Positions 13,384 to 25,531 of a DNA stretch of 64,000 nucleotides are shown piece after piece. The first letter of the stretch is position 1, and every line of letters begins with the position of its first letter. The position numbers were made by a program, and so were the translations under genes. The stretch comes from Trebouxia sp. TZW2008. Lineage: Eukaryota > Chlorophyta > Trebouxiophyceae > Trebouxiales > Trebouxiaceae. The DNA lies in the NCBI GenBank assembly GCA_002118135.1, contig BDIU01000369.1:44913-108912 (forward strand), written 5' to 3'. The notes under the pieces are model-generated. The model saw nothing but the letters and a program-made list of their open reading frames with translations. It was not told where the DNA came from and made no database searches.

Positions 13384-14241
13384 GCAAAGCCCGTTGCTAC
13401 TCAATCAAGCTGCCCGCGACTTGAGTCCAGTCGCTCCACTGTGCTCTGCTGTTTGAATTGCAAGAATTGCTACCCTGACTAGGTTTTCAATGCGATCCCA
13501 TACTTTGGCCTGTGCTGTGACCCGCGCCACACTACATAGTTAGCTCTTGACGCATGCACATCATACATTTGTGTTGCTACATACATGTATTTATCGCAAA
13601 CACGCTCTATGATAGCAGCCAGCCGACCAGCCAGCCGATCATCAGAGATCATGCAGCGATTAGGACGTCAGTAGACGTGTTTTTCAACTTGTAGTCGTCG
13701 TCCCTAACCGCTGCATGCAGACCCAGCAGCCCCCTCCTCCTCCCCATCCCCCTCCCTCGACTCCCCAACCCCTTACCCCGCCCCAGAAGCCCCCCCTCCC
13801 CCAAATGACATACGTATACAAACACATCCAATTTCAAGATTCTACGAACGAACATTTCTGCAACAATTGCAAAGTAATGCTGTGCATGCAGCTTATGTGC
13901 TTGAAGAAGCTGGGTATGGTCTCACATGGAACTGAAATTAGTGGCAAGTCTTGTTTTAAACAAAATGTTGAAACTTATGATTGGACTCAGCAGTGTTGCA
14001 TAGAGGATCAGACACACCTGTGTTGCACAGTGAGACCGTCATGATCATGAAGAAAGTGATCACTGGACACATGCTCATGGCCCAAATCCAAAGTTCAAAT
14101 GCTTTTAGTTTGCCCCATGGTGTAGAGCGCTGTGGCAGGGGAGACTTTGGCTGCTGGGGACCAATGGTCTCTACAATCTGTATGGTGAGCAATCTCTCAC
14201 ATCAAGCCGTTGCCAGTTGCCATTTCAAAACAAGCAGCTGC

Positions 14242-14274
<33 letters not shown>

Positions 14275-15139
14275 ATGGTCCCTTAGGAAGGCTGCAGTAC
14301 TAGTGCAGCCTCTCCCTAAACACTGGCTGGAACTGCAAAGGCCCAGGCTTCTGCTTGAGGCAGCAGGCCTGCTCTCACCAGAGCAGAGCGCAGGCCTCAA
14401 CTTAGAAGAAGTGACGTTCCGGTAAGTTACTGCGACTAACTGGATTTATACTGAGTTGCATGATATGATCAACATGTCAATCTCTTTGATGGTCAGGTCT
14501 GCATTGTTTTTAAGTAGAGCTGTCGACATGCCAGCACAATCAACTGATGCAAGAAATGTAAATCTGGCACATGTATCACACTTAATGGCACATCTTTTAC
14601 CCACCAAACAAGCAATTTACCCGTGGTAAAACAAGCAATTCCTTCTCGCTAGAGTACAGAGGTGTACGAAAGCTACTAGTAGCATCTCACACATGCTGCG
14701 CAGCGTTTCAAAGCAAGACTCAGGCTTTGCTGGCCATTAGCTCAAGCACAACACCTGCAGTAAGGTCTGCCCCAGGGTCGCTTGTAAGCAAGCACAGTCC
14801 AGCAGCTTGTCAAGCCTCTGGCCATTCAGCTCTAGTGTACACATGAGAGGGGCTACATGGGAAGGACTATATGATGATAAACACATGTAAAAACAAAGCA
14901 AGGTACCTATTCCTGCCATAACAAAACCCAATTGCATGCAACACCTGGTGGTCCACAAAGTTATATGCATGCTACTCTTGCAACAACAGCTGATGGCCAC
15001 ATTGGCAGAAAGGGAGATCAGCAGTTGCACCTGAATCAACACACAATGTGGAGTCCATGCTGTGTTGAAACAACTGACCAGACACTAGCGTGGCTGCAGC
15101 TATAGCAGCAGCAGCAGCAGCAGCAGTGGCGGGCTCACA
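13384..15139. other. Mostly noncoding stretch with low-complexity tracts and two weak exon candidates
   Basis: About 13720-13805 is almost pure C and T on the plus strand. A CTG run at 14238-14274 (one interruption) lies upstream of a plus frame ending at a good donor, CCG/GTAAGTT, at about 14421; on translation it gives poly-Ala followed by a leucine-rich stretch. On the minus strand, 14870-14737 reads as a plausible terminal exon containing CTLELNGQRLDKLLDCACLQ. Neither candidate could be linked to a gene. Confidence 0.3.
14238..14274 (+). repeat. CTG trinucleotide run
   Basis: Twelve triplets, CTG with one TTG interruption. Read in the frame of the nearby candidate exon it would code poly-alanine. 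A shorter CAG run lies at about 15105-15126, just beyond the 3' end of the tRNA phosphotransferase gene. Confidence 0.85.
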
Positions 15140-16630
15140 TCATACTAGCTCTTCTTTGTCGACAGGTGTCAAAAGCTTCACAGGGATTGGCCCTTCAGTA
15201 AGCACCACACCATTTGATGACCTCCAAAAGGTGAACCCCTGTTTGAGAGCTTTGGCAAGGTTCAGCTTCAGAAACACCACGGCCCAAGTGTTGGTGCGCA
15301 TGTGATGCAGCTCTGAGGCAAAGTGTATGTGTGTGCGTGCCATGCGCCGCAATTCACCTGTCTTCTGAATTGCCTCCAATCTGCATGCACAGCAGCATCT
15401 GGACTCAGCTTAAATGCAATTGCGATCACAATTAATCCTGCATCACATTGACAATTTCAAATCTGCATGCATGAGTGCCTTTGAGGTGTAGCATGCAACA
15501 TTGGCAGCATGCGGCATCTGCTGTATGTCAAAACACAGGCTATGTGCCAGCTTGTCAGCTCTGAAGACACATTTTGGCAGGAGGAAGCACCAAACACAGG
15601 GCTGGTCCGAGTACTGTGCTGCTAGCATTCTTCACGCTACTGCATTACAACTTGGGTCAATGCAACAATCAATATACATATATGTTCAACATCATAGGGA
15701 CCCAACAGCACATGATACAGACAGTGTCAGGGTACATCAATACTAGAAAGGGAGTACACTGCAACCAGAATTGAAGCTGTCAATGTGCAACAAAGCAAAT
15801 CAATGTTAGTCTCACCCCTGCCTGCCAGTCACGTGGACAGCAAAGGGAACTTGAGCAGCATCTGTGATAGGTTCTAATTGCAAATCCTCCACTGGGAATG
15901 AATGTCCTTGGTTGGCACGTATTTGTGGCGGCTGTCTGCTGTCGTCAATCGTGAACCTTTTCTGTATTTACAAACACGACAGGCCTTGCACAGTAGCACC
16001 ATGCACAGAGACTACATGGGGGTGAAGCATGTTTGAGTTAGATCACTAGCTAGATTACTTGGATGAACATGTCAGGAGTAACAATGGTGAAAGGGATTGA
16101 GCAGATTAGAGTAGGTTGTTTGCAGGGCATCATGCTGTGCTATCATGACGTGCATGTCAGCAGCAGCATACCTTGGCATCGCATGACACTACAGCCCTGA
16201 TCTCAGACTCTGAGGGTCGTTGCTTCATGTGCAGCAGCAGCTCTGGTAGAGGCATACTACCATCAGTGGTCATGCCTAGCAGGACAAGTCACAGCCACTA
16301 CACCATGTGCTGTTCAGAAAAACATACTGAGTCACACTGAGCAGCAGAAGGTTGCAAAGATGATGGGATGGCAATCACTTGGCATATGGGTGGGCATGCA
16401 AGCTTTTGAATGCCTGCATGACTGTCTCATCGAGTACATTTATGGGTAGATTCAACTGGGCTGGTGGGTTTGTAAAGGTGAAACTGCAGCTGATGCTCAG
16501 TGAGTCTCGAATAGGTCAAGCTAATAAGGGTGCTGTACGCACCCGATGGTGGCTTGTGTCGAAGCAGGTAGGAAAGCTCTTTGCTCACACGCACCATCCT
16601 GTCTGTACCAGACAAACAGGCGGTGGCCAT
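15140..16630 (-). CDS. tRNA 2'-phosphotransferase (Tpt1/KptA family)
   Basis: Four exons in perfect phase, 16630-16543, 16275-16172, 15961-15816 and 15380-15140, give 192 residues and a TGA stop. The family removes the splice-junction 2'-phosphate left by tRNA ligation, using NAD+. Family residues are visible: LSYLLRH (Arg24, His25), IRANQGHS (Arg79), the RTHIHFA segment, and FWRSSNGVVLT (Arg166), matching the Arg-His-Arg-Arg catalytic set. The length fits the family. The usual HGT motif reads HVT at the exon 3-4 junction, and the loop after LLRH is shorter than usual. I chose ATG 16630; an in-frame ATG at 16597 and further upstream frame to 16741 leave the exact start open. It is divergent from the gene at 16967 with about 336 bases between. 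Confidence 0.88.
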
Positions 16631-16966
16631 GACGGCAGTCCGCTGTCTGATCACTGCTTGTGAACTGCACATACTCGCTGTGCGCCATGCGCATGCATTG
16701 CCTCCTGTCACGGGATCACACAAACTGCACTTGTGAGGCAAAGCGACTGCTGAGGCGGCAGAACTAGATGCGCGGCACTGCTGTCCGCACTAAGCCGTTG
16801 ACAGATCAGCGCACTGCACAAGCCAAGAAACGGATCGAGCGTTACACTCGGTTCCCGGATCTGCTGGCCCGATATCAACTGCAACAACTCCGCTGCTTAG
16901 GGAAACCGCCTGGAGGAGTGTTTACCAGTCGACCTTTTTGTTGAATGCCGCAGCACTAGGGACGCA
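16631..16966. promoter_or_regulatory. Divergent intergenic promoter region
   Basis: This lies between the start codons of the minus-strand tRNA phosphotransferase and the plus-strand gene at 16967, so it must hold both promoters. I see no clear TATA box. The function is inferred from gene orientation only. Confidence 0.45.
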
Positions 16967-18868
16967 ATGGCCGCAAGCGGCCCGGATCTTGCCAATGCTG
17001 CCACGTTTGTGACGGTGCGTTCTGTTAGCTTGTGGGCAGTGTCGCATGATTGCTGCTGTGCAGAGCTTTGTGAACTCTTCAAGGTGCCTTCGGTCTCCTG
17101 CAGGTGCCGGGCCCGCTGGGTCTTGAGCAAGAGCAGCCTGAGGAAGCAGACCAGGCAAACTTGCAAGACACGCTTGACACATACAAGTATGCCCTGCACG
17201 TACTTGTCCGTGCACAGTGCAGTCATGATGACACCGACCCACCTGACACGCGTTGTTTGAAACCACAGGGACACCTTGCAAGAGGCGGGTCATGCTCCAG
17301 CTGCGCATGGCTGGCTTCAGACTGCTTTGCAGACCAGAAGGGGGACAGCAGAACTGTACAGTCAGCTACAACAATATGTACAGAAGCCTGCATTTCTGCA
17401 GAAGCTCATAGCTGCTCGCTCACAGTCACAAGTGGTCGTTGCCACTGGTGAGACCAGCATGTCTGTTCACCAGGATGTTGCCCCAACCTGCCCAGACCAA
17501 AGGCATCCTCATGATGATGTCATGCAAGCTAGCTTCTGGGAGGAGCCTGTAGATGATGTAGCTGTGCCAAGTCCTGATGAGGTATGAAAGCTTCACTGGC
17601 CAATGTGCATAGGATGCTGCAAGCCGATGTCAAATACACATTTTTTGAAATCTTATGGTATTTGATTTGCCGCTATGTGCATTCATTGCGGCGTGCGTCA
17701 CAGTGTATGTGTGCTGCAAATCTGATGGCGCCACACCAAGCATTCAATCTCACGTAGAGTGCTGCTGAGCTTGTGGTTGCCTCCAACTCAATTTCGCAGC
17801 TCTGTCCTGACCTTGAGCATCTGACATGTTGCTTGAGGCATATGCAGTGCTTAAGCATCTGGCAACAAGTGGACCTCCAGCCGCGTAGTTGCCTGCTTGT
17901 GATGGGAAGCAAAGGACTGTGCAAATTGTCACAGGATCTAGAAGGTCTAGTTGAGGAACAAGGTCTTGGTGGGTATGTGCTGGTAGAGAAGCAAGATGTC
18001 CTTGATGCTATCGGCACCTTTGTTGCAGCCTACCTGGCAACTGTACCAGAGGCTCAGAACATGAAGCCTGCAGAGCTGCAGCAAGCACTCGGCTCTACAT
18101 TCAGGGTATGCCTTTGCTGTCTGGTGTACAATTGAGCATGTGATGAAAGTTGTTGTGCAGTGTGTAAACTGATGCTCACGTGTTCCTAGAGCAGTTCAGA
18201 GTATGCCATTGCTGTCTTATGCATGCATCAGAGTGTTATGAGAACTGTTGTGCAGCGCGTGAAGTGATGCACACGTGTCCATAGAGTAGTTCAGGATAAG
18301 CCATTGCTGTCTTGTGCATATTTGTGCTGGTGATGGGATCTGCTGTGCAATACATCATCTGACACTTGTGTTTCTCTTTAGCAAGTGTGGCAGAATTCCC
18401 TGTACAGACACGGCATTGTGTGCATGCATTTTGCCTGGTATATGTTACAGCTGTACGGGAGAATGCAAGCACCTGCTGTCTAGCTGCCTTGCACCATGTA
18501 TTGGCCTGCAAGATGCACAGTATTGTGCATGACGGTTTCAGAATGCTGCAGCACTTTGCATGCCACAGAAAGGATTTGGTTTGCGTGTCATAACCCACAT
18601 TACTTGCAGGACCTGAGAAGAGGCAATGTACTCCTGCAGTGGAGTATGGTCTGCAGAAAGTACTGGGCTTGCGTGTCATAGCTTGAGTTTCTTGCAGGAC
18701 TTGAGAAGAGGCAATGTGAGGAAGTTTTGGGAGTGGGGTCGCTGTGCCTACAGGTGCATTGCTTTCTCGTATGGAGCCTTCAGTGTGTATGAAAACCCGT
18801 GGCTTGTGCGGGCTGTAGTCACTGCTCTTTGGACTGCTGGCAAGGTGATGTTGGGCTTGCTGATGTAA
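16967..18868 (+). CDS. Conserved green-lineage protein of unknown function with C-terminal hydrophobic segment
   Basis: Exons: 16967-17014, 17104-17186, 17269-17581, about 17758-17884, 17935-18105 and 18698-18868 (TAA stop). The N-terminal part is acidic and helical (TAELYSQLQQYVQKPAFLQK). The conserved core reads GLGGYVLVEKQDVLDAIGTF and PAELQQALGSTF. The last exon (RRGNVRKFWEWGRCAYRC, then NPWLVRAVVTALWTAGKVML) has two hydrophobic stretches that may sit in or on a membrane. It resembles uncharacterised plant proteins as I remember them; no function is known to me. Exon 4 appears to lack one base near 17834: the frame reading SISQLCPDLEHL gives way to LLEAYAVLKHLATSGPPAA one frame back, and the exon 4/5 phase then fails, so the model there is uncertain. 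Confidence 0.7.
18570..18725 (+). repeat. Tandem duplication of the last-exon acceptor region
   Basis: TTGCAGGACCTGAGAAGAGG at about 18604 and TTGCAGGACTTGAGAAGAGG at about 18692 are near-identical, as are the flanking GCGTGTCATA strings. Only the second copy continues into the conserved coding sequence. The first is an exon-start relic about 88 bases upstream. Confidence 0.7.
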
Positions 18869-20019
18869 ACTGGATCCAACACTGTCAGTTGGGAAGGCTT
18901 CAGCTGGACAGTCTTGAATTTGGGACTGATCAGATCACAGCACATGCCTCAACACATCTGTTAACAGAGGTGTCTGAGACTCAAAGGCCAGTTGTTCATC
19001 TGAACATCTGCAACACCACTCAGAACTGTACACACGACTCTCTTCAAAATTTGGGAAGCTTTGTGCCATACATTTCGCAACTAGGCTCAGCATATCATTC
19101 CAAGGCCGTCCAATATGCCTCTTGTACCTTTCCTGTACTTTACTTTTGTGCCAAGGCCAGATGAGGCATGTGATGCTACTGTGTCAAAGTTGACTGATCT
19201 TGAACTGCCTTGTACACAAGATTGTGTCTGCAACATTCCAGTGCTAGTGCTGCAAATGGTTCATTTATTCCTGCAGTAGTGCTGCTGCAGTTGTGCTTAT
19301 GCTTCGCGCAAGCACTGTCAGATGCTGTTGTCAGATGCTTTTGTTGTATTGAGGGTCTCTATACGCCACAACTAGTCCGCCTGCAGCTCACTTTGTATTG
19401 TCAATTACTTACCTGGGGCAATTGCGATGACTAAGTTTGTGAAATTCTTCGTGCTTTTCAACAAAAGTGTAACACAAAGTCGGTCACAAGTCATTAGCAT
19501 ATTCATGTCAGAGCATTTCGTATTGTGGGCAACACAGCTCTGACAAGAGGTGCCACCCGCTGCTGAGCATCTGCTTTAAGTTGATCTGAAGCCTGACGCA
19601 TGCAAACCCAATGAAATTTGATACTTGCTGCTGCCTTTTCTGAACATCTGAGCAGAAATGTGACAACTGACGCTTGCTATTTGTCTGTTTGCCATTATCG
19701 GCGCCCCTTAGAGTACTTGACCCTGCCTTGTTTCCTTTCTAGCTTTTCCCTTTTTCTCCGCTCAGCAGCTGTTTCATTTGTTTCCTGCACAGCAAATATA
19801 GTCACTGGAAATCAGCCATGCTTGCAGACAGAAGCTCAAAAGCTGCAGCCATTTTGTTGTCACACTTGTCTATGTTCCTTGCAATTGGTAGTGGTTAGGC
19901 GAGTTACGAGTGATTCATGCATCAGCGTCTCATTACAGCTAAGCAAGCTGCAGCTTTGCAATTTTCAGACCAGCAGCGTAGAAACGGACTGATGGAGGGG
20001 AATTTGCATCGAGTAGGTG
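18869..20019. other. Gap between convergent genes
   Basis: This holds the 3' flanks of the unknown-function gene and of the minus-strand TMEM208 gene. It has short open frames on both strands, none with convincing coding character or splice support. Confidence 0.4.
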
Positions 20020-20935
20020 TTAACGCACCTCTTCTTGAGGGGTGAAGATGTATGGCTGCAGGATATACTGCCATAGCAGCCAAAGGCCCCACACAGGTAA
20101 CTGCAACAGCAACAGGTAGCCTTTTGATCATCTATGCATGCATTGAATGTGAATGCAAAATCTCAAAGTATGTCACAAATGCAACTACTGAATGCATGTT
20201 GCACACGCAATTACTGAACGCATGCTGTACATGCCAGTATTGATGCATCATGTACGTGCAACTATTCCATGCATGTACTAAACACACATGAAATGTCAAA
20301 TGTGCATGAGCTGAATGTCCGTGCAACAAGGGGACTCAGAGTATGATTTGTCACCCCCAGCAACAGCCACCAGAGCTTGTCCGACAACACAGTCAGCACT
20401 TGCAGCAGTGCCAAGCTGTAGATGACTTCCACTGCATAATAAGGCAAACTGCCTTTCAAGGCAAGATCACTGCCCCCATGTATCAACTCTCCGTTTTCAT
20501 ATGCGGGCTCTGCATCATGCAACTATGTCAGACTGGCCTGTGTGCACAGGCAGCAATGTGCACAGAACTGCTGCCATGTTGTGCAGCATGTCAAGAAATT
20601 CTGTCAAACTGACCAGCCTGTAGTTTGATGAAGCTATAGCAAGCAAAATGTACTGCACTTGCAACAGTCAGCAATGCATAGTGCTTTGCCGAAGAGGATT
20701 TGTAGAACAGCCCTAGCCTTCCCAGCGCATATATGGCCTGCAAGCAGTTCAATCATTAGTGCTAGCGCTTTTCGGCTTGTTAGCCTCTTGAGAGACCCAA
20801 GTGACTTGAATTTGTGGAGCTATTGACACATCTGAGTGCCCAAGCTCATACCGTTACGACAAAAACAACTTGCTGCAGCAGCTGAAGCTTCTTTCGGTTG
20901 TTCTCGACTTGCCGCTTAGCGCCTTGATTGGCCAT
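20020..20935 (-). CDS. TMEM208/SND2-family ER membrane protein
   Basis: Four exons in phase, 20935-20852, 20737-20614, 20509-20355 and 20100-20020, give 147 residues and a TAA stop. The start MANQGAKRQVENNRKKLQLL matches the family's basic N-terminus. Hydrophobic segments follow (IYALGRLGLFY; YALLTVASAVHFACY; YAVEVIYSLALLQVLTVLSD), with the family motif PAYENGELIHGGSDL between membrane regions and a tail containing VWGLWLLWQ. TMEM208, called SND2 in yeast, acts at the ER in the SND route that targets membrane proteins without relying on SRP. It is slightly shorter than the usual 170 or so residues. It is divergent from the release-factor gene, with about 243 bases between start codons. Confidence 0.87.
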
Positions 20936-21178
20936 CAAGGTCCGCCGTTGTCAACGGCTGTTCGAAATATGTGGCAAAGGGGCAACCTTGTACGGTCACG
21001 CCAACAGTGGACTTTCAGCTAATGATGATGTGGGTTGACAGAGCTATCGCTTGCGGTTATAGCCTGCTTCCTACAGCTGTTTGCGTAGGTACAGCTCCGG
21101 AACCATGTTGCGTTTGAAGCCCAAGGTCTGGTCAAGGACTCATGGTGTGCATCGATACAGTGCAGTAGGGCGGGGACG
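20936..21178. promoter_or_regulatory. Divergent intergenic promoter region
   Basis: About 243 bases separate the start codons of TMEM208 (minus) and the release factor (plus). Both promoters must lie here or overlap the first exons. No specific element was recognised. Confidence 0.45.
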
Positions 21179-24100
21179 ATGCTGGCGCGCTCTGCTCAGC
21201 AAGAAGCTATTTTGTCATGGCTGGCGGCGACTGCACGAAGCATGTCGACGGGGTGCGTAGTGCATGTGTTCTGTAGTTCGCAGCCTTACGCTGCGTCGAA
21301 TGGCAGCGCAATTGCCAAGTAACGTATGCTATCTCTCAATGCAGGTTACGATCAGAGTGCGCAGCGGTAGCAGTCACGACTGGGCTCGGTAACAAGGAAG
21401 CAGCAGCATCGTTGAGATGGCTGCAGTATGGCCATCTACGACGCTTTAGCGCGGCGGGTACTCGCCCATAGCAACCGTTTGCCAGGTGTTGCCTGTTTAC
21501 AGTGGTTTGCTACCATCGAAGCCACCAATGCGTAATGCAGGACAGACCAGTCCCAGAATGACGCCTGCCATTCAAGCACAACTGCAGCGCATGCATCAGA
21601 GGCATACAGAGCTATGTGCTCAGCTTTCTGGTCAGTCACCAGCAACAGTCAGCCACCCACAGGAATTTTTGACATCGTGATGTGCACATTTAACCTTAGC
21701 ATGCTCAGCTGCCCTCCTGACAACCACAGGTGAGAGCCCAGCTGATCTGTTGCCAAAGCAGTTGCAGCAAGTGAACAAAGAGCTCAGCTCACTGCAGCCA
21801 GTAGTGGAAGCTTTGCGTATCTTGAGCGAACAGCAACAAGAGGTAATCAAGCCACCCTGCAAGCGTGGTTCTGGCTCGATTCAAGTTTCATGTGAACTTC
21901 AAGGCCTTACAAGATTGTTGTGATGAGCAGCATGCCTGCATCACTGTGAATACAAGTTGATGGCAGCACTGCTCAGCTGATCATGTGATCATTGCATCCA
22001 ACTTGTGACCATCAACCAAGCATTTCATTGGTGCTGACCATCAGTTGGATGATCTTGATGGCGTACTCAAAGAGAGTAAAGATGATGAGGAGATGCAGCG
22101 TATGGCAGCAGAAGAGCAGCAGGAGCTGCAACAGCAGGTACGGTCGCCAAGATTGCCGAGATCACATGCCTTGCCTGGTGAACACATGTTCATGATGCAA
22201 ATTGGTAGACTCAAGCCCTGATACACATGCTTGTATCTGTGCAGCTTTGATCATATGATGCATCACAGCATCAGCAGCAGCCATAATTGGACTGTCTCAG
22301 AAACGTCTAAGTCTTGTAGCTGTTATGACCTTCTGGCATGCTCTCATCTCAACGCATATGCATCTTCACAGGCTCATGCAAATCCTTTTTCAAATGCTAT
22401 GCAACAAGTGCTGTGAGTGCAAGGCAGCATGACCTCGTACATGCTGAATCTCATCGCCACTGTGTGGCCCATGCAAACAGCCTTGTTGGCCGGTCCAAGC
22501 ATGTAAAACCACTCTCTCTTGCCACTACGTGGCACATGCAATCAGCCTTGTTGGCTAACTAGAGCCTGTAACATTACTCTCCCCGTCTCTCTCTACAAAC
22601 ACAGCTGTGCTTGCAGATACCTGCGCTTGAAGCACAGCTGCTGCAGTCCTTACTGCCCAGAGATGAAGCTGATCAGCGAGATGTTGTCCTTGAGGTTGGC
22701 TGGCTCATCCTCCTGAGTCTGCCTTGCATACATGCTTTTGCTGCTGGCTGTATGCGTAAACATGCGCAAAGCATAGACGTAGACTACTGCAAACACTCAT
22801 GAGGGAACAATCTACACTCACACAAGCACAGTTCGCAGCAATACATATCAACTGTGCCCTGCATGATTCATCTTGACTCAAGTGCAACACTGATAGTGTG
22901 TTGCCAGTCATATCGTGAGACATGATTTGATTTTGCATACCACAGACGTAACAATCATCCAGCCCTGACATGTTGACAAAAGATGGCACAATCTGGGCAA
23001 GCAAAGACGCCTGCAGTGTCTGACAAACAGCAGCACAATGGACATGAGTTGCACCGCTTAATGTTTGCAACTCAAGATGACTGCTTGTCATGCAGGTGAG
23101 AGCAGGCACAGGTGGAGAGGAAGCTGCCTTGTTTGCCGGCGACCTGTTACGCATGTACGAGAAAGCTGCTGCCTTGAATGGCTGGCGCTTTGAGGTGTGT
23201 GTGTCTGCTGTAGCTGTCACAACTCCCATGGTGAACATTGCGTCAGGTGTTGCACAGCTAGCAAAGTAACAGCCACAGGCATATGCTTGTGATCGTGATG
23301 TGACGCATGGCACAGTGTTCGCTCAGGGCACAGTGTTCGCTCAGGTCACGACCTGTATTGACTGTGATGTCACATGTTGCACAGCTTTCAAAGAAAATAG
23401 CCGAGGAGCAGCCTGTATAGACCGTGATCTGGTCCATTGCACAGCCCCCCGACGGCAACAGCATCCAGCGCCTCGCCCCTATGTTATTCTGCTGAATACA
23501 TGTCCTCCAAACGCTTCATATGATCTGGACATTGCATTGACACCGTGATTCGGCTAGGCATTGGTGCTCAAGACACAGACGCAATAAGGGCCAGAGCACT
23601 GTTGAACACGCAACTCAAGTGAGTTGTTGAGCACCCTGTTGTGCAAGAGTTGAACAGCAGCTGTTCATCACCTTGAACCAGGTGGACAATTGGCAGGACC
23701 CACTTTTTTTGCCTTTTCTTGCAAAACTGGGGTTTTTATAGGTGGTTGAGATAGCGGAGACAGAGGACGAGGGAGGATGTCGATCAGCCAGTGCCACTAT
23801 CATTGGAAGCGGCATGTATGGCAGGCTAAAGTTTGGGAGTGGCATTGATCAGCTGCAGATGTTGTTTGACGCAAGATCTTTTGTGATAGGTGGTTGAGAT
23901 AGCAGAGACAGAAGACAAAGGGGGTTGTCAATCAGCCAGTGCCACTATCATTGGAAGCGGCATGTATGGCAAGCTCAAGTCTGAGAGTGGCATTGATCAG
24001 CTGGAGATGTTGTTTGACGCAAGATCTGTTGTGATAGGTGGTTGAGATAGCAGAGACAGAAGACAAAGGGGGTTGTCGGTCAGCCAGTGCCACTATAAGC

Positions 24101-25531
24101 GGGCAGGGCGTGTATGGCAGGCTCAAATTTGAGAGTGGCATCCACCGAGTGCAGCGGGTACCAGCCACTGAAACCAGTGGGCGAGTGCACACCAGTGCTG
24201 CTTCTGTTGCCATCCTGCCTCAAGCTGACGAGGTGAGACATGATTATGGCTGTTGCTATTACTGCTACTGTAACTGCTGCTGCTGCTGTTGCTGCTGCTG
24301 CTACTGCTACTGCTACTCTTCTTATTGTTGTTACTGTAAATGCGCCAATGACTGTTACTGTGACGATCACAGGTAGATATAGAGGTGCAAGCTGAGGACC
24401 TGCGCATAGACACTTACAGAGCTTCTGGAGCAGGTGGACAGCACGTCAACACCACCAACAGTGCAGTGCGCATCACACACATCCCATCTGGCCTGGTTGT
24501 GGCCATTCAGGATGAGCGCTCCCAGCACAAAAACAAAGCCAAAGCCCTGAAAGTGCTGCGGGCGCGCCTGTATGACCAGGATAGGTGAGTAGTTGCTGCC
24601 CTGGCCAATTTCTGCTGAGATGCTCAAAGGTGTTTGTTCATGTCCACGCTGTACAGAGTCGTATGCTGGGGGACCCTATAGCAGCATGACATCTTGGCTG
24701 ATTTCAAACAGGGTGTGATGGTCACTGTGTCAAGTCATTGTTGACAACTACATGATGGCAGAACTGCAAACTGTTGCCAGTAAGGACAGTTTGCTTGTCA
24801 TCCTGCATGCTATCATCCTGTGTGTAGTCTTTGGTTATGCTGTCTTCAATGGCACAAGTGAGCAAGAGTGAATAATGTCCAGTTTCTGGGTCTCATTTGT
24901 AACGCACCATTTCTTGCCTCTGCTATGACTATCACATAGCTGCACGTACAGAGCTATTGCATGCCACTTTTCATTTTGTGGATCAAATGATGCTCTGCAG
25001 GTTGGCCAAGCAGCAAAGCATGTCAGCCCAGCGACGAAATCAAATAGGCTCTGGTGACAGATCTGAACGAATCAGAACTTACAACTATCCACAGGTGTGT
25101 GATGCATTGTGTGGCCACATTCAGTCACAATGCTTGTGTGTTGCTATGCTATGTGATCTTGGCGATTGTTGAATGCTTGCTCATTAGTGCGATTTGGAAA
25201 CCTGCTTTCAGATCACCATCTAACGAAATTCACTTACGTTGATGGTGACATTGTGCACTTGCAGTACATTTGCAGTGCCTTGAGAGATCTGTACGTGTGC
25301 AGATCAACATTGCATGCTGCACTTTGTGCTTTTGCACATGCAGTGCATGCTGTCTCCGGTATTACGAGATGTGACCGTGCTTCATGTCTGCAGGGTCGAG
25401 TGACGGACCACAGAGTAGGACTGACAGAACATGGCATTGAGAATGTCATGAATGGCGAACGACTTGAACTTTTTACTGATGCCCTGCAGCAGCGTCATCA
25501 AACAGAATTGCTGGCACAACTCGACAGTTGA
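21179..25531 (+). CDS. Organellar peptide chain release factor 1
   Basis: Eleven exons keep phase throughout: 21179-21252, 21345-21457, 21541-21630, 21730-21842, 22045-22137, 22617-22694, 23096-23194, 24038-24232, 24373-24584, 25001-25094 and 25394-25531, giving 432 residues. Residues 1 to about 60 are Ala/Arg/Ser-rich with few acidic residues, fitting an organelle targeting peptide. The helical N-terminal domain leads to the PCRF segment [20 protein letters not shown] (from residue 188). The stop-codon recognition motif PAT is at 262-264 and the catalytic GGQ at 306-308 (SGAGGQHVN). The C-terminus [20 protein letters not shown] is typical. The PAT motif marks the RF1 class (UAA/UAG reader). 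Whether it goes to plastid or mitochondrion cannot be told. Two dead copies of exon 8 lie just upstream of the real one. Confidence 0.92.
23741..24184 (+). repeat. Threefold tandem 148-bp repeat of release-factor exon 8
   Basis: Copies start at 23741, 23889 and 24037, exactly 148 bases apart, each with the acceptor ATAG followed by GTGGTTGAGATAGC. Copies 1 and 2 are identical to the exon only up to about codon 35; after GSGI they lose the HRVQRVP coding sequence and end at an in-frame TGA, and they lack a good donor. Copy 3 is the functional exon. Because 148 is not a multiple of three, including an extra copy would shift the frame. Confidence 0.93.

Noticed and set aside
13720..13810. Plus-strand frame coding a proline-rich protein (QQPPPPPHPPPSTPQ)
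   Set aside because: It is a translation of a C/T low-complexity tract with no splice sites or conserved sequence around it; treated as noncoding.
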